Positions 6,085-14,551 are shown, counted from the stretch's first letter. The stretch: DNA of 20,954 bases from a virus (IMGVR_UViG_3300031785_000073:1-20954); one strand, 5' to 3'. Made by a program: numbers and translations. Notes: a model not told the origin generated them from the letters alone.

Positions 6085-6294
6085 CTACTTCCACCAAATA
6101 AGTGTTGCTACAATGAACCCACAAACACTGGTTGAAATCAACATCAGTATTAAATAGGGATACATCTCTTTACAAAATTGATGTATTGCTTTCTTTTTAG
6201 TTTGCCCGCTATGTGTACGTAAATGTCTAAATAAGTCTTGTGTCATACTTTTACCTTCTTTATCTACACTTTTGATTAAATGTACCCAGGTCAT
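6085..6294 (-). CDS. Small tail-anchored membrane protein (69 aa)
   Basis: This protein has a basic N-terminal half (H-L-R-T-H-S-G-Q-T-K-K-K around residues 24-35) and one membrane helix at about 46-68 (Y-L-I-L-M-L-I-S-T-S-V-C-G-F-I-V-A-T-L-I-W-W). It ends in a single Lys. The ATG overlaps the upstream gene's TGA as ATGA, which supports this start over the internal Met17. It lies between the EF-hand membrane protein and the 160-residue membrane protein, so three membrane proteins in a row follow the endolysin. A role in lysis is an inference from position; no family recognised. Confidence 0.7.
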   Translation of the reverse strand: MTWVHLIKSVDKEGKSMTQDLFRHLRTHSGQTKKKAIHQFCKEMYPYLILMLISTSVCGFIVATLIWWK

Positions 6295-6653
6295 TTTTTA
6301 CTCATCCATGCTGAAACGCCAAAATAACCACATACAACACCTGCCATAGCAAGGTAGTACATAGATATAAGCTCTTCGAGAACGTCTAGCTTTTCAGTAG
6401 ATATTAGGTCGGTAAGTAGTATGATTGTAAGAATAATCATGCTAGATAAAGCAATCCATGACATCTTTTTTTGAGTTTGTAGTTTCTCTAGCTGTATCAG
6501 CTCTTTACTACTCTGTATCTCATCATCACTAACGATGCCATCGTGATCTAAGTCAAAACCTTCGAAACGACTATCCCTCTCCAGAGAATGAGAGCCTTTC
6601 GTAGTTTTTACCGTTGTATTTGAGTGCTTTTTTTCTATTGTTTCCTTTGACAT
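6291..6653 (-). CDS. EF-hand two-TM membrane protein, holin candidate
   Basis: This is a 120-residue protein from ATG 6653. The frame is open further up to a GTG at 6692, which has no better ribosome site. Residues 34-45 form a canonical EF-hand loop, D-L-D-H-D-G-I-V-S-D-D-E, with Ca ligands at positions 1, 3, 5, 9 and 12 and the invariant Gly at 6. A helical charged linker follows, then two membrane helices at about 64-85 and 97-117, ending M-S-K-K. Small two-TM proteins with a single EF-hand next to endolysins recur in marine phages, as I recall. Being adjacent to the M15 peptidase, this is the best holin candidate. Its first 83 bases overlap the end of that peptidase gene in another frame, and the next gene follows by ATGA overlap. 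Confidence 0.75.
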   Translation of the reverse strand: MSKETIEKKHSNTTVKTTKGSHSLERDSRFEGFDLDHDGIVSDDEIQSSKELIQLEKLQTQKKMSWIALSSMIILTIILLTDLISTEKLDVLEELISMYYLAMAGVVCGYFGVSAWMSKK

Positions 6654-7032
6654 AACTACAATGTACCCAGCCTGAGTTTGGTTCTCCTTCACGGTAGAAC
6701 TCTAAAATTAATTGATCGTAGTCCAAATTAAGCATAATCCAATGTGCCAAATCTTCATTGCTTATATGCGGTACTTCAAAATCAACCGCTTCTCCTTTTA
6801 CGTGTTGAGAACTATCACTAGATCCTATCGCACGATTCAGTTCTAAACAACGAAAACCGCTAGATGGGCGCAAAGGCACCCCATAATTGGTTCTAACAGG
6901 TTCTAGTATGTTTAGGCATACATTCTTCAAAGATTCTATTTGCGTGTCGTCAGGAGCGTTTTTAATGCCTTTACGCTCTGCTGTAGAAGACTTGGTTAGC
7001 TCCTGTAAGGTAAAATGGTCAGATAAACGCAT
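6571..7032 (-). CDS. M15-family peptidase, probable endolysin
   Basis: This 153-residue single-domain zinc peptidase of the VanY/M15 (Peptidase_M15_3-like) group is expected to cut peptide cross-links of host peptidoglycan at lysis. The visible signature is S-S-G-F-R-C at 57-62, S-Q-H-V-K-G-E-A-V-D-F at 75-85 (Zn ligands H77 and D84), a likely catalytic Glu111 in Q-L-I-L-E-F, and W-V-H-C-S at 122-126 (third ligand H124). All expected metal and catalytic residues are present. There is no signal peptide, so it needs a holin, and membrane proteins follow it directly. It starts one base after the TAA of the 1121-residue gene. An alternative role as a virion-borne lysin is possible given its place within structural genes. 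Confidence 0.9.
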   Translation of the reverse strand: MRLSDHFTLQELTKSSTAERKGIKNAPDDTQIESLKNVCLNILEPVRTNYGVPLRPSSGFRCLELNRAIGSSDSSQHVKGEAVDFEVPHISNEDLAHWIMLNLDYDQLILEFYREGEPNSGWVHCSYVKGNNRKKALKYNGKNYERLSFSGEG

Positions 7033-7033
7033 G

Positions 7034-10000
7034 TTACACCAACCCTAACGCTTTTCGCCTCTCAATGTCTGCTAATAGTTGTTCGCCTGTACCCATGCCA
7101 GGTGCCACGGGCCGTGGTTGTTGGTTCGCTAGTGGTGTAAAATTGCCTGTGTCGGGTAAGTTTAAATCTTGCACCTGTTCTCGCGCTCGTTCAATTACAG
7201 GTTGTGCTTGCTCTCTTGCTTCTTCAACTAAAGGACCAATTTCTGTCTCTGCCCTTTCAAAGCCACTACCCACACTAGTACCAGTCAATTGTGTCGTTAT
7301 AATACGAACGGCTGTTACTGCTGCCTCTATTGCTTTTTCTGCTGCTATATTTCTATCTCCTAAACGAGCACCACCTCCCTCAATTGCTCTTTGTGCTGCA
7401 TACGCTCTTAATCTAGGGCTTGTAAAAAATTTCATAACAGCTTTATTTCGCAAAGCTCTTGATAGACCTAAAATGGCTGCGGCTCCACCTAAAGCAGCTA
7501 AAGGATTAAGTATTAATGCTCCTGCAAAACCTGCTGCATAGGCGGCTGATGCCAACCCTGCTTTGCCCTTTAACACAGCATCTGAAATAACAGCTCCTTC
7601 TTTGCCTATTTTAGTTATATCATCAACAAATTCTTTGCCAAGAATATCAGTAACTAAACCGTTTCTATTTAATTCATTTAAATTTTTGAGTAATTCAGTG
7701 TTAAATTTACCTTCCTGTATTAATTCCCCAAATTTTCCTTGCATTTCAAGGGGAATTAATCGCGCCACGACTGCATCTTTTACTCTTTCTATTCCTTCTC
7801 CATCTGGACCTAACTCGGCCTTTAATCGGGTAATAGATTTAGGATTTTTTCTTAAATGCTCAATTAGTTTATCAGCATCAAAATCCTCTCCACCTACAGC
7901 TTTGAAAAAACTTTCTTGTCCTTGAAGATCTAAACGCTCTTTATCTTTTAACAACTTATCTAAAACTACATCAAGTTCTTCTGTAGATCCTAAAAATTCT
8001 CTTGATAAAGCTCTTTCACCAGAAATCCTAGCGGCCTCTTCTGCAAGACGATCGCCCTCCAATCCGCCTAATTTAAAGCCGTCCATTAAATTTTTTACTT
8101 CGTCATATCTATTACCAAAAAGTTCTTTTTGTGTGGCAACGCCTAATTGATCAAATTTATTAGCAAGTTGTCGATATGAAGCACCCCCAGTAACAGTCCT
8201 TATATTAGAATTCAACCAAGTTCGCGCTAAAGTATCTCTAAATTTATTAGCAAATTGTTCGGGATTAATATTTCTTTTAGATAAATCATCGTACTGTCGT
8301 AATAACTTAACATACTCATCAGTAGCAGATTGTCTAATAGGATCATCAATCGGTAATTTTTCTAAACTGTCATCAAGTTGAATAATTCCTTTATTTTCTC
8401 GAACTTTTTCTAATTGACTTTTTACTAAAGTTCCAGCCTCATCTAATTTTACATTACCATCTGTAATTCTTCCTTCTTCAAAAAGTTTAGCAGCATCTTC
8501 TAACAAGGTGGGTCTTGAACTTTCTCTTATTTTTAAAAGAGCATCTTCTACTTGTGCAGATGGCGTTATAGCTCTTATAAAATTACGTATTAAACCAGGT
8601 TGATTTGGTTTAACCATAGTGTTGACTACACTTGCCATATCTGCAATAAAACCATTATCAATTTTTGCTTTCAAACTATTATTTATGCCAGAATCAATTA
8701 TATCCATTCCCTCTGCATAAAATTTATTTGCTTTTTTTAATCTGCCTATTCCATCTTTTATCGCTGTGTCTTCTAATAAATTTAATGAATTTATTTTATC
8801 TAACATAGCGTTATCGATTGAATTAATTAAATTACCTACTAATTGATCGGCAGGTTGACCTTTTATTCTTGGGTCAGCTCTTGTTGCTCTAATAGCAGCT
8901 TTAAGAGCAGGTATATCTTTAATATTTAATTCATCTGATTGCTTAATTAAATTAAAAATGGGTAAATCAGCTACTTCTTCTAAACTCGCTTTTGAAATAG
9001 CTTCTCTTTGTAAAACGCCATCGGTTATTACGTCTTCACCTAACTCTTTAGCCTTTACTTGAGTTTTAAAACCAGCGTCTTGTAAAACTTTTTTTAAATT
9101 AGCCAGACTAATAGTAGAATTTTCAACACCTAGTTGATCTTCAGCAAGTCGATATAAATTGCGTGAGTGAATATTAAATAAATTAATAGCTGGTTCAAGC
9201 GTTTTTAAAAATTCTGTTGCATCTAAGTCTGGTGCAACTTTAAACGCATCCTCTAAACCTTTAAATTGAGCTGTTAAAATGCCATCTATTGCTTTTTGTG
9301 CATCACCATAAGCTGTTTTTTCATCTAACATCCTAGCAGATAATCTTTCAATAAAAGGTTCAAGTCTCTCTGCTACAGCAGAACTGGCCTCTTCTTGAGT
9401 AATTGTCCCTTTTCTAACTTTATCTAGTTGATCAGCAATAAACTTGGTGTTTTGCGCGGCCAACTCATCATTGGGAAAAATTTGTTCATAGATTGATTGC
9501 GTTCTTCCAAGAATTGCTTTACCGCTTAATGTCTCTATTGGAATAGAAGCACCCTCATCAATCATATTTCTTAAATTAACGGCTTGTTCTTCTCTTGCCG
9601 CCTCAAAAGACAATTTCCTAGCTTCTTTTGGATCGTAACCATTTTTTAAGTATTGCTCTTCAATTCTTTTACGTATCGTTTCATCAGGTGCGGCACCTTT
9701 ACCTTTCACTAGTTTTTTTACCCCCGCTACCCCACCTCTAACTAATACTTCACCGCCTAATGTAAGTAGACCCTCTACAGCCATATCTTTTAAAATTTCT
9801 TTGTTTGATTGAGTCTGCAAATTTTCAAAAATATCCTCAATAACATACTCATCAAATCCTTTTCCTAGAGCAGCTGAACCTGCTATGATTAAACTACCTA
9901 GAGGTGCTCCCATTCCTGTGGACGCAATACCCGCTCCTATTGACGCACCCACAGGTACTATTAAATTAGCTGCCTCACCGATAACATCATATTTAGAAAA

Positions 10001-10399
10001 ACCAGGTTTATTTACATAGATAGTTCCACTTTTTGGTAAACTTAATTCTTTTTTTTGCCGATCATCGACTCTATCTAAGTCTAAGATGAAATACCCTTTG
10101 TCATCTTGTAAAAAAGTACCTTCACCAAATTTTTCGGTAAGGCGTTTTACTTTATCACCTTGACTATCAGCTCTACCAAAATAAGCTCTAAAACCAACAT
10201 CTTCAATCTCTCCATCGTGTGTTGGTTTTAAACTATCGTCTTCTACGTTTTCTTTTGAAGCAACATTAATAGGAGTGCTTTTATCGATATCTCTAACAAA
10301 TTTTTGTATTTGTTGCATTTCAATAAAAGTAGGAGTATCACCCTCTATTTCGAAATCAACAAACTCATCAGGTCTAATTTCTACTGGAATTGTTGGCAT
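7034..10399 (-). CDS. Large internal virion / DNA-ejection protein (1121 aa)
   Basis: This is the largest gene here. The N-terminal 135 residues are acidic and include a F-R-A-Y-F-G-R-A-D...F-G-E-G-T-F block (70-95). Residues about 138-180 are Gly/Ala-rich and hydrophobic (N-L-I-V-P-V-G-A-S-I-G-A-G-I and on). Residues about 230-930 are long charged helices. A second hydrophobic segment at about 945-980 (A-Y-A-A-G-F-A-G-A-L-I-L-N-P-L-A-A-L) is followed by a basic stretch and an R-E-Q-A-Q/R-E-Q-V-Q helical repeat near the end. Size, helical content, two Gly/Ala membrane-like segments and position beside other internal-protein candidates fit an ejected core protein analogous to T7 gp16 or P22 gp16/gp20. 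I see no lytic transglycosylase motif. It is joined to the upstream gene by TAATG. Confidence 0.72.
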   Translation of the reverse strand: MPTIPVEIRPDEFVDFEIEGDTPTFIEMQQIQKFVRDIDKSTPINVASKENVEDDSLKPTHDGEIEDVGFRAYFGRADSQGDKVKRLTEKFGEGTFLQDDKGYFILDLDRVDDRQKKELSLPKSGTIYVNKPGFSKYDVIGEAANLIVPVGASIGAGIASTGMGAPLGSLIIAGSAALGKGFDEYVIEDIFENLQTQSNKEILKDMAVEGLLTLGGEVLVRGGVAGVKKLVKGKGAAPDETIRKRIEEQYLKNGYDPKEARKLSFEAAREEQAVNLRNMIDEGASIPIETLSGKAILGRTQSIYEQIFPNDELAAQNTKFIADQLDKVRKGTITQEEASSAVAERLEPFIERLSARMLDEKTAYGDAQKAIDGILTAQFKGLEDAFKVAPDLDATEFLKTLEPAINLFNIHSRNLYRLAEDQLGVENSTISLANLKKVLQDAGFKTQVKAKELGEDVITDGVLQREAISKASLEEVADLPIFNLIKQSDELNIKDIPALKAAIRATRADPRIKGQPADQLVGNLINSIDNAMLDKINSLNLLEDTAIKDGIGRLKKANKFYAEGMDIIDSGINNSLKAKIDNGFIADMASVVNTMVKPNQPGLIRNFIRAITPSAQVEDALLKIRESSRPTLLEDAAKLFEEGRITDGNVKLDEAGTLVKSQLEKVRENKGIIQLDDSLEKLPIDDPIRQSATDEYVKLLRQYDDLSKRNINPEQFANKFRDTLARTWLNSNIRTVTGGASYRQLANKFDQLGVATQKELFGNRYDEVKNLMDGFKLGGLEGDRLAEEAARISGERALSREFLGSTEELDVVLDKLLKDKERLDLQGQESFFKAVGGEDFDADKLIEHLRKNPKSITRLKAELGPDGEGIERVKDAVVARLIPLEMQGKFGELIQEGKFNTELLKNLNELNRNGLVTDILGKEFVDDITKIGKEGAVISDAVLKGKAGLASAAYAAGFAGALILNPLAALGGAAAILGLSRALRNKAVMKFFTSPRLRAYAAQRAIEGGGARLGDRNIAAEKAIEAAVTAVRIITTQLTGTSVGSGFERAETEIGPLVEEAREQAQPVIERAREQVQDLNLPDTGNFTPLANQQPRPVAPGMGTGEQLLADIERRKALGLV

Positions 10400-12054
10400 T
10401 ATTTAACTCGAATTAATTTACCATCTTGCAACACTATTTTACCTTCTTGTTGCCGTAAAGAACTTAAAGTTCCTACTTCTTTATTAAGTTTTAATAATTC
10501 ATCTTCAGTAATGTTTGATGGGTCATATACAAAATCTAAACCAATATCTATTTCATTTCTTCTTGCTATAAAAATATCCTCTAATAACTGTAAAGCTCTG
10601 TCAGCTTCATCGTAATTTTTAAACCAATCTGGGTTTGCCATTATTTCTTCTTCCCAAATTTTAGTATCGTAATTGGAAATACCATTACCAGTTTCCTGTG
10701 TTAAAAATCTTTTATATCTACCCATAATTGCTTTTATATTTTGACGATAAACTTTTTCAGATGTTGCTTTACCCACATTTAAATCTGGAAAAACTGCTTT
10801 GGCGATTGATACTAATCTATCATTAGCAAATGCAAGAGAACCCCCTCGATCTGCAATATCTTTAGCTGCACTTCTCATTTCACCTATTAAATCTAAAGCA
10901 TCGTCTACACCGTTTCTTGCGGAAATAAATTTTTTAGCTTGGAGATCAGGAACTAATACTCGTCTTTTGCTAGGGCTTTCTTTATCATAAACAATTGGTA
11001 CTTCAAAAAATGAACCATCTCCTCCACCTTGTAAAAATTTTATCTGTTCCTTTCCCTCAAACTTTCCTGGGTCGGATAATTTTTTAACTCTTTCTATTGC
11101 TAATTGGTTTCGATCTTCCATATTTTGTAAAAAAATATCTCTTTTAAAATCCAGAGTAGCTGCGGCAGAGGCTCTCTCAGCAGCTATATCTTGAGCCTCT
11201 CTTTCTAAGGCATATTTACTAGCTGATAGCTCAATCTGCTGTTCATACGCTCTTTTTTCTTTAGCATCTTCGGTAAAGGTATCGCCCATAGCTAAAAAAC
11301 CTTTTGATATGTTCTGTATTGCATTAGGACTTTCTCCTGCTGCTATAGCCATGCCAAGTTTTGCTAAATCCATACCTTTTTCAAACTTACTTTTACCTTT
11401 ATATTCAGGCATAGCTTCCATAAATCTAGAAACGTATGTATCTAAAGCATCTTTTTTAACTTCATCTGCTACTGGTTGGTTTAGTAATCCAGTAAGATCG
11501 TCCACATCCTTTTTATTCTCAGGATTTTTAAATGACGAGCCAACATTAACTTTTGCTTTTTTTCTTACGTCACCTTCTTGTATTCTTTTTTGCGTTTCTG
11601 GTGATTTTATAGACTCTCTAAACTCTTTCTTACTTAAAGGTTTTTCTTCGATTTGCTCTATGGCTTGTGTTGTTTCTTTTTCTTTTTGTTCTACTCGTTT
11701 CGCCTCTTCTCTGTCCAAATAAGATTGTAACAACTCTCCTGTTTTTGGAGATTGATTATTTAACTGCTCAGAAACTGTAATTGGTTTTTGTGCAGCCCCA
11801 AATGCAGTAAATGGATTGATAACATCTAAAATATTTTTTCCAGTAATAGGACTTTCCTCTAATATTTTTTCACCAGCTCCAGCAATAAGTTTTGTTGGTA
11901 TTTCCATCCCTTGCCCAATAAGTCTTGACAAAAGATTAGCGTCACTACCACCCTTACCCTCACTTATATCCCTTATTGTTTGAGGAGACACATCTATCCT
12001 GTCACCACCTTCTTGTTGCTGTCGCATTAGTTCTCGTAATTGACCTATTCCCAT
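10399..12054 (-). CDS. Probable internal virion protein, coiled-coil rich (551 aa)
   Basis: This mainly helical protein starts M-G-I-G-Q-L-R-E-L-M-R-Q-Q-Q. Residues 110-170 are very charged and likely disordered or coiled. Residues 223-265 carry the block K-G-M-D-L-A-K-L-G-M-A-I-A-A-G-E-S-P-N-A-I-Q-N-I-S-K-G, which I recognise as a recurring motif in marine phage structural proteins. It is followed by a long Ala/Glu/Arg helix (about 258-325) of coiled-coil character. The last 230 residues are mixed, with a G-R-Y-K-R-F-L-T-Q-E-T segment. Start choice is firm: GGAGG lies seven bases upstream of ATG 12054, overlapping the end of the previous gene. Context suggests an ejection or core protein, but no enzyme motif is seen. 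Confidence 0.72.
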   Translation of the reverse strand: MGIGQLRELMRQQQEGGDRIDVSPQTIRDISEGKGGSDANLLSRLIGQGMEIPTKLIAGAGEKILEESPITGKNILDVINPFTAFGAAQKPITVSEQLNNQSPKTGELLQSYLDREEAKRVEQKEKETTQAIEQIEEKPLSKKEFRESIKSPETQKRIQEGDVRKKAKVNVGSSFKNPENKKDVDDLTGLLNQPVADEVKKDALDTYVSRFMEAMPEYKGKSKFEKGMDLAKLGMAIAAGESPNAIQNISKGFLAMGDTFTEDAKEKRAYEQQIELSASKYALEREAQDIAAERASAAATLDFKRDIFLQNMEDRNQLAIERVKKLSDPGKFEGKEQIKFLQGGGDGSFFEVPIVYDKESPSKRRVLVPDLQAKKFISARNGVDDALDLIGEMRSAAKDIADRGGSLAFANDRLVSIAKAVFPDLNVGKATSEKVYRQNIKAIMGRYKRFLTQETGNGISNYDTKIWEEEIMANPDWFKNYDEADRALQLLEDIFIARRNEIDIGLDFVYDPSNITEDELLKLNKEVGTLSSLRQQEGKIVLQDGKLIRVK

Positions 12055-12057
12055 AAA

Positions 12058-12981
12058 CTAACCTCCAAAAAATCCTGATAGGCTTGGCAATCCTGCTGCT
12101 CCTCCCAAACCTGAAACAGCTAATCCTGTACCAATGGCCGTGGACAACGGGCTAGCACCTGGAGCTTGAGTTGATGTTATTTGTTGTGAAAGCGAAGGTA
12201 CACCCCTTAAAATATCACTTTGAAACTGTAATCTCATAAATGGGTCTTGCGCTTGCGCTTGTTGATTTAAGAAATCTGTATCGAGCTGTCTTTGTCCAAA
12301 GGCTTGTTCGAGTCCACCTAACCCTAGTTGTGCTTGTTGTCCTTGTAACCCTATATTACCTAATAAAGTAGCCAACCCAGCTTGTCTTGCTTGCTGATTT
12401 TCAAAGGCTTTTTGTGCATCTTGAAACGCTTGCGACTGTAAACCTGCGATAGTTTTAGCACGAACGTCTTGCAAACCTCTACCTAATTCTGCTTCTTGCA
12501 CTGCTTGACGAGTGCCACCAAAAGCACCTTGCGCCACTTGATTACCACGTAATTGACTAAGTTGTCGTAAACCACCTCTATCTATTTCTTTGAGAGCAGC
12601 ATCTCTTACTAACTCTAGGTTTGGGTCCATAAATTGTCGTAAATTTTCAGCAGTAGGGGCCTGTGCTGTGCCTCTAGCTAAGTCAGCAGCCTCAGTTAAA
12701 AATGGTAAAAAGGAGGGTAAGCCTTTTGCTGCCTCTATATCTCTAGCCGTTATGCCACTTAGAGGAGCAACCTTTTGTGTTGGTAAAGTTCTAGGGGTTG
12801 AGCCTAACGCAAAAACAGGATCTAATAATCTTCTAGTGTAATCCTCTAAAAAAGGAGCCTGTCTATTGATTACTGACTGTGTGGTTTCATTTGGATTCGT
12901 ACTCATAGTGCTTCCTGTTCTTGTTCCTGTTGATCCGCTTCCACTCGCAAGTGCTTGTTGTCTTCGAGCTGGATCTATCAT
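12058..12981 (-). CDS. Gln/Ala-rich internal virion protein (307 aa)
   Basis: Residues 1-45 are polar and low-complexity. The conserved core, at about 120-245, reads D-P-N-L-E-L-V-R-D-A-A-L, then L-R-G-N-Q-V-A-Q-G-A-F-G-G-T-R-Q-A-V-Q-E-A-E-L, then S-Q-A-F-Q-D-A-Q-K-A-F and L-G-N-I-G-L-Q-G-Q-Q-A-Q. This long amphipathic Gln/Ala helix is one I recognise from many uncultured marine phage and cyanophage structural clusters. The C-terminus is Gly/Ser/Leu-rich. The role is presumably an internal core or ejection protein, with T7 gp14 as the nearest functional analogue, but that is inference. ATG 12981 has AGGG about 12 bases upstream; Met26 (12906) also has an AGGA site and could be the real start. 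Confidence 0.75.
   Translation of the reverse strand: MIDPARRQQALASGSGSTGTRTGSTMSTNPNETTQSVINRQAPFLEDYTRRLLDPVFALGSTPRTLPTQKVAPLSGITARDIEAAKGLPSFLPFLTEAADLARGTAQAPTAENLRQFMDPNLELVRDAALKEIDRGGLRQLSQLRGNQVAQGAFGGTRQAVQEAELGRGLQDVRAKTIAGLQSQAFQDAQKAFENQQARQAGLATLLGNIGLQGQQAQLGLGGLEQAFGQRQLDTDFLNQQAQAQDPFMRLQFQSDILRGVPSLSQQITSTQAPGASPLSTAIGTGLAVSGLGGAAGLPSLSGFFGG
12062..12066 (-). promoter_or_regulatory. Strong Shine-Dalgarno GGAGG
   Basis: GGAGG on the - strand lies inside the final codons of the 307-residue gene, seven bases before ATG 12054. It is the strongest ribosome site in the - strand block and suggests high translation of the 551-residue protein. Confidence 0.8.
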
Positions 12982-12993
12982 TTTATTTTTACC

Positions 12994-14208
12994 CTATGCC
13001 ATTCTTTCAAATCGACTCATCAAGTCGTACATTCTTGCTGCACCTAAATCTCTGTCTCCGTTACCTGCACCCCTAACTGCTTGTGCTGTTAACACAAACT
13101 CACCGTCAGATAATCTTGCAGGTATACTATCGGATGTACCAGTACCTGGGCCTACTATTTCACCGCCCATAGCTGCTAAAACTTCACCTGGATAAGCAGA
13201 TCTTAAATAACTTTGTGCATCTCCTACATCTATACCTGTAATTCTAGCTAATTCACTGGCATTAAAAGCTGGCATAATAGCTGCTAACCTTCTATTTTCT
13301 ATCGCTTCTGCACTACCTCTTTCTGATAACGGAGTGCTAAAATATGCTTGTGCCGCTGTTTGTTGTGGGTTTGGATCTGTTCTTTGTTTATTAAAATCTG
13401 ATTGATATTTAGCGGCTAAAAGACCCGCTCCTACTGGTAAAACTGCACCTAATATATTTTTTCCTGTTTCACTTTTTAAAAAGTCTGTTACTCCAGCTAA
13501 ACCTCTTCCTTTACTTTGAGCCGCTTTCTCGGGTTGAAGTTTTTTTGCTAATTCTTTAACTTTGGCTTCTCTACCCGCTTCTGTAAATTCTCCAAAGGCT
13601 TTTCTAAATGTTTCCTTACCCATTTCTGGATCTCTACCAAATAATTGACCAATGCCTATTCTTTTACTTTGTCGAGGATCTAAGGATAAATTTTGTTGTG
13701 CTCCTGTAAAACCTGAACCTAATTTTTGCAAAAAAGTTGAACCCTGAGGTGCTCCTTGAAAACCTTGTACTCCGCCCGCTAACGCTTGACTTCCAAAATA
13801 AGCTGATGTAGCTGAACCTAAAATTTTGTCAATTGATTTACCTTCTAAAGCACCTATACCCCCTGCTACTGCTGCTCCTGCTGCGGGACCAGCTACTGCG
13901 CCTACAACAATTGGAGCTGCTACTTTGGCAACTTTTACAACTTTTTTAAATAATTTTTTAAAGAAAAACTCTGGTTGACCCGTGATAGGGTTAATACTAT
14001 TTAAGGTGTTACCTACGACATAACGATTAGGGTCTTGAATACCCATTAATTGCATTTGTCTAAATAGTTGGTCTTTTAGGTTTGGGTTAGCTTCTAATAT
14101 CTCCGCAGGAACAACTGTCTCACCCTCTGCTGCGTGTACCATATAGGTATCACCATATCTTCCAAACTCTGCTAAATTGTCTGCTAATTGTTGTATGCCG
14201 TTAGTCAT
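12994..14208 (-). CDS. Virion protein with duplicated GE-V-A motifs and hydrophobic centre (404 aa)
   Basis: The N-terminal block (residues 22-80) reads Y-M-V-H-A-A-E-G-E-T-V-V-P-A-E-I-L, N-P-N-L-K-D-Q-L-F and M-G-I-Q-D-P-N-R-Y-V-V-G. It is followed by a basic F-F-K-K-L-F-K-K-V-V-K-V-A-K segment and a Gly/Ala/Val membrane-like stretch (about 95-120). A second hydrophobic Gly/Ala patch is near 250-265. The C-terminal block (345-404) carries G-P-G-T-G-T-S-D-S-I-P-A-R-L-S-D-G-E-F-V-L-T-A-Q-A-V-R-G-A-G. Both terminal blocks are widespread in marine phage structural proteins by my recollection. The protein probably crosses or perturbs membranes during DNA ejection, or forms part of the internal core; this is inferred. 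It overlaps the preceding gene by eight bases, consistent with coupling. Confidence 0.75.
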   Translation of the reverse strand: MTNGIQQLADNLAEFGRYGDTYMVHAAEGETVVPAEILEANPNLKDQLFRQMQLMGIQDPNRYVVGNTLNSINPITGQPEFFFKKLFKKVVKVAKVAAPIVVGAVAGPAAGAAVAGGIGALEGKSIDKILGSATSAYFGSQALAGGVQGFQGAPQGSTFLQKLGSGFTGAQQNLSLDPRQSKRIGIGQLFGRDPEMGKETFRKAFGEFTEAGREAKVKELAKKLQPEKAAQSKGRGLAGVTDFLKSETGKNILGAVLPVGAGLLAAKYQSDFNKQRTDPNPQQTAAQAYFSTPLSERGSAEAIENRRLAAIMPAFNASELARITGIDVGDAQSYLRSAYPGEVLAAMGGEIVGPGTGTSDSIPARLSDGEFVLTAQAVRGAGNGDRDLGAARMYDLMSRFERMA

Positions 14209-14551
14209 CTCTAGTGATCTCTAAATAGCTGCCTACTACGTGTAAGCGGTTAGCGTTACCTGCCGTAACTTTTAAAGCCTCCCCTTCTTCTACTACTAAT
14301 GGCGCAGATAGTAATTCAACCGTGCCATTACCAGTGGTGGCTTTGACGTTAAACAATACGAATACGTTAGATGACGCATCGGTAATTGTCAATGTTATAG
14401 TGGAAGCTGACCCACTATCGTCTGCAACTAGAATAGATTTAAAAATAGCTGTTGCGGGGTTAGTCGTGCTTGAGGCCGTTGGTGCGGTGTATAAAGTAGT
14501 TACATCTGTTGTAGTTAAGTCTACTTTAGCATTTTTATAAAACGTACTCAT
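14201..14551 (-). CDS. Small beta-rich structural protein (116 aa)
   Basis: This short, Thr/Ser/Val-rich protein has the alternating pattern of a beta sandwich: S-T-F-Y-K-N-A-K-V-D-L-T-T-T-D-V-T-T-L-Y-T-A-P at the start, I-F-K-S-I-L-V-A-D-D and T-I-T-L-T-I-T-D in the middle, and P-L-V-V-E-E-G-E-A-L-K-V-T-A-G-N-A-N-R-L-H-V-V-G-S-Y-L-E-I-T at the end. I recognise this outline from small proteins in tail/neck regions of marine podoviruses and cyanophages. It is probably a capsid- or tail-decorating protein. It follows the 55-residue gene directly (TAG then ATG) and its stop lies inside the next gene's start region. No enzymatic motif is present. Confidence 0.8.
   Translation of the reverse strand: MSTFYKNAKVDLTTTDVTTLYTAPTASSTTNPATAIFKSILVADDSGSASTITLTITDASSNVFVLFNVKATTGNGTVELLSAPLVVEEGEALKVTAGNANRLHVVGSYLEITRDD

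Noticed and set aside
6654-6692. GTG start giving a 133-residue form of the EF-hand protein
   Set aside because: It would extend the overlap with the M15 peptidase to 122 bases and has no better ribosome site than ATG 6653, which begins a sensible polar N-terminus.
7065-7925. Long + strand frames opposite the 1121-residue gene
   Set aside because: They are antisense shadows with Ser/Ala/Pro-rich low-complexity products and no start signals. The - strand frame is far longer and coupled to its neighbours.
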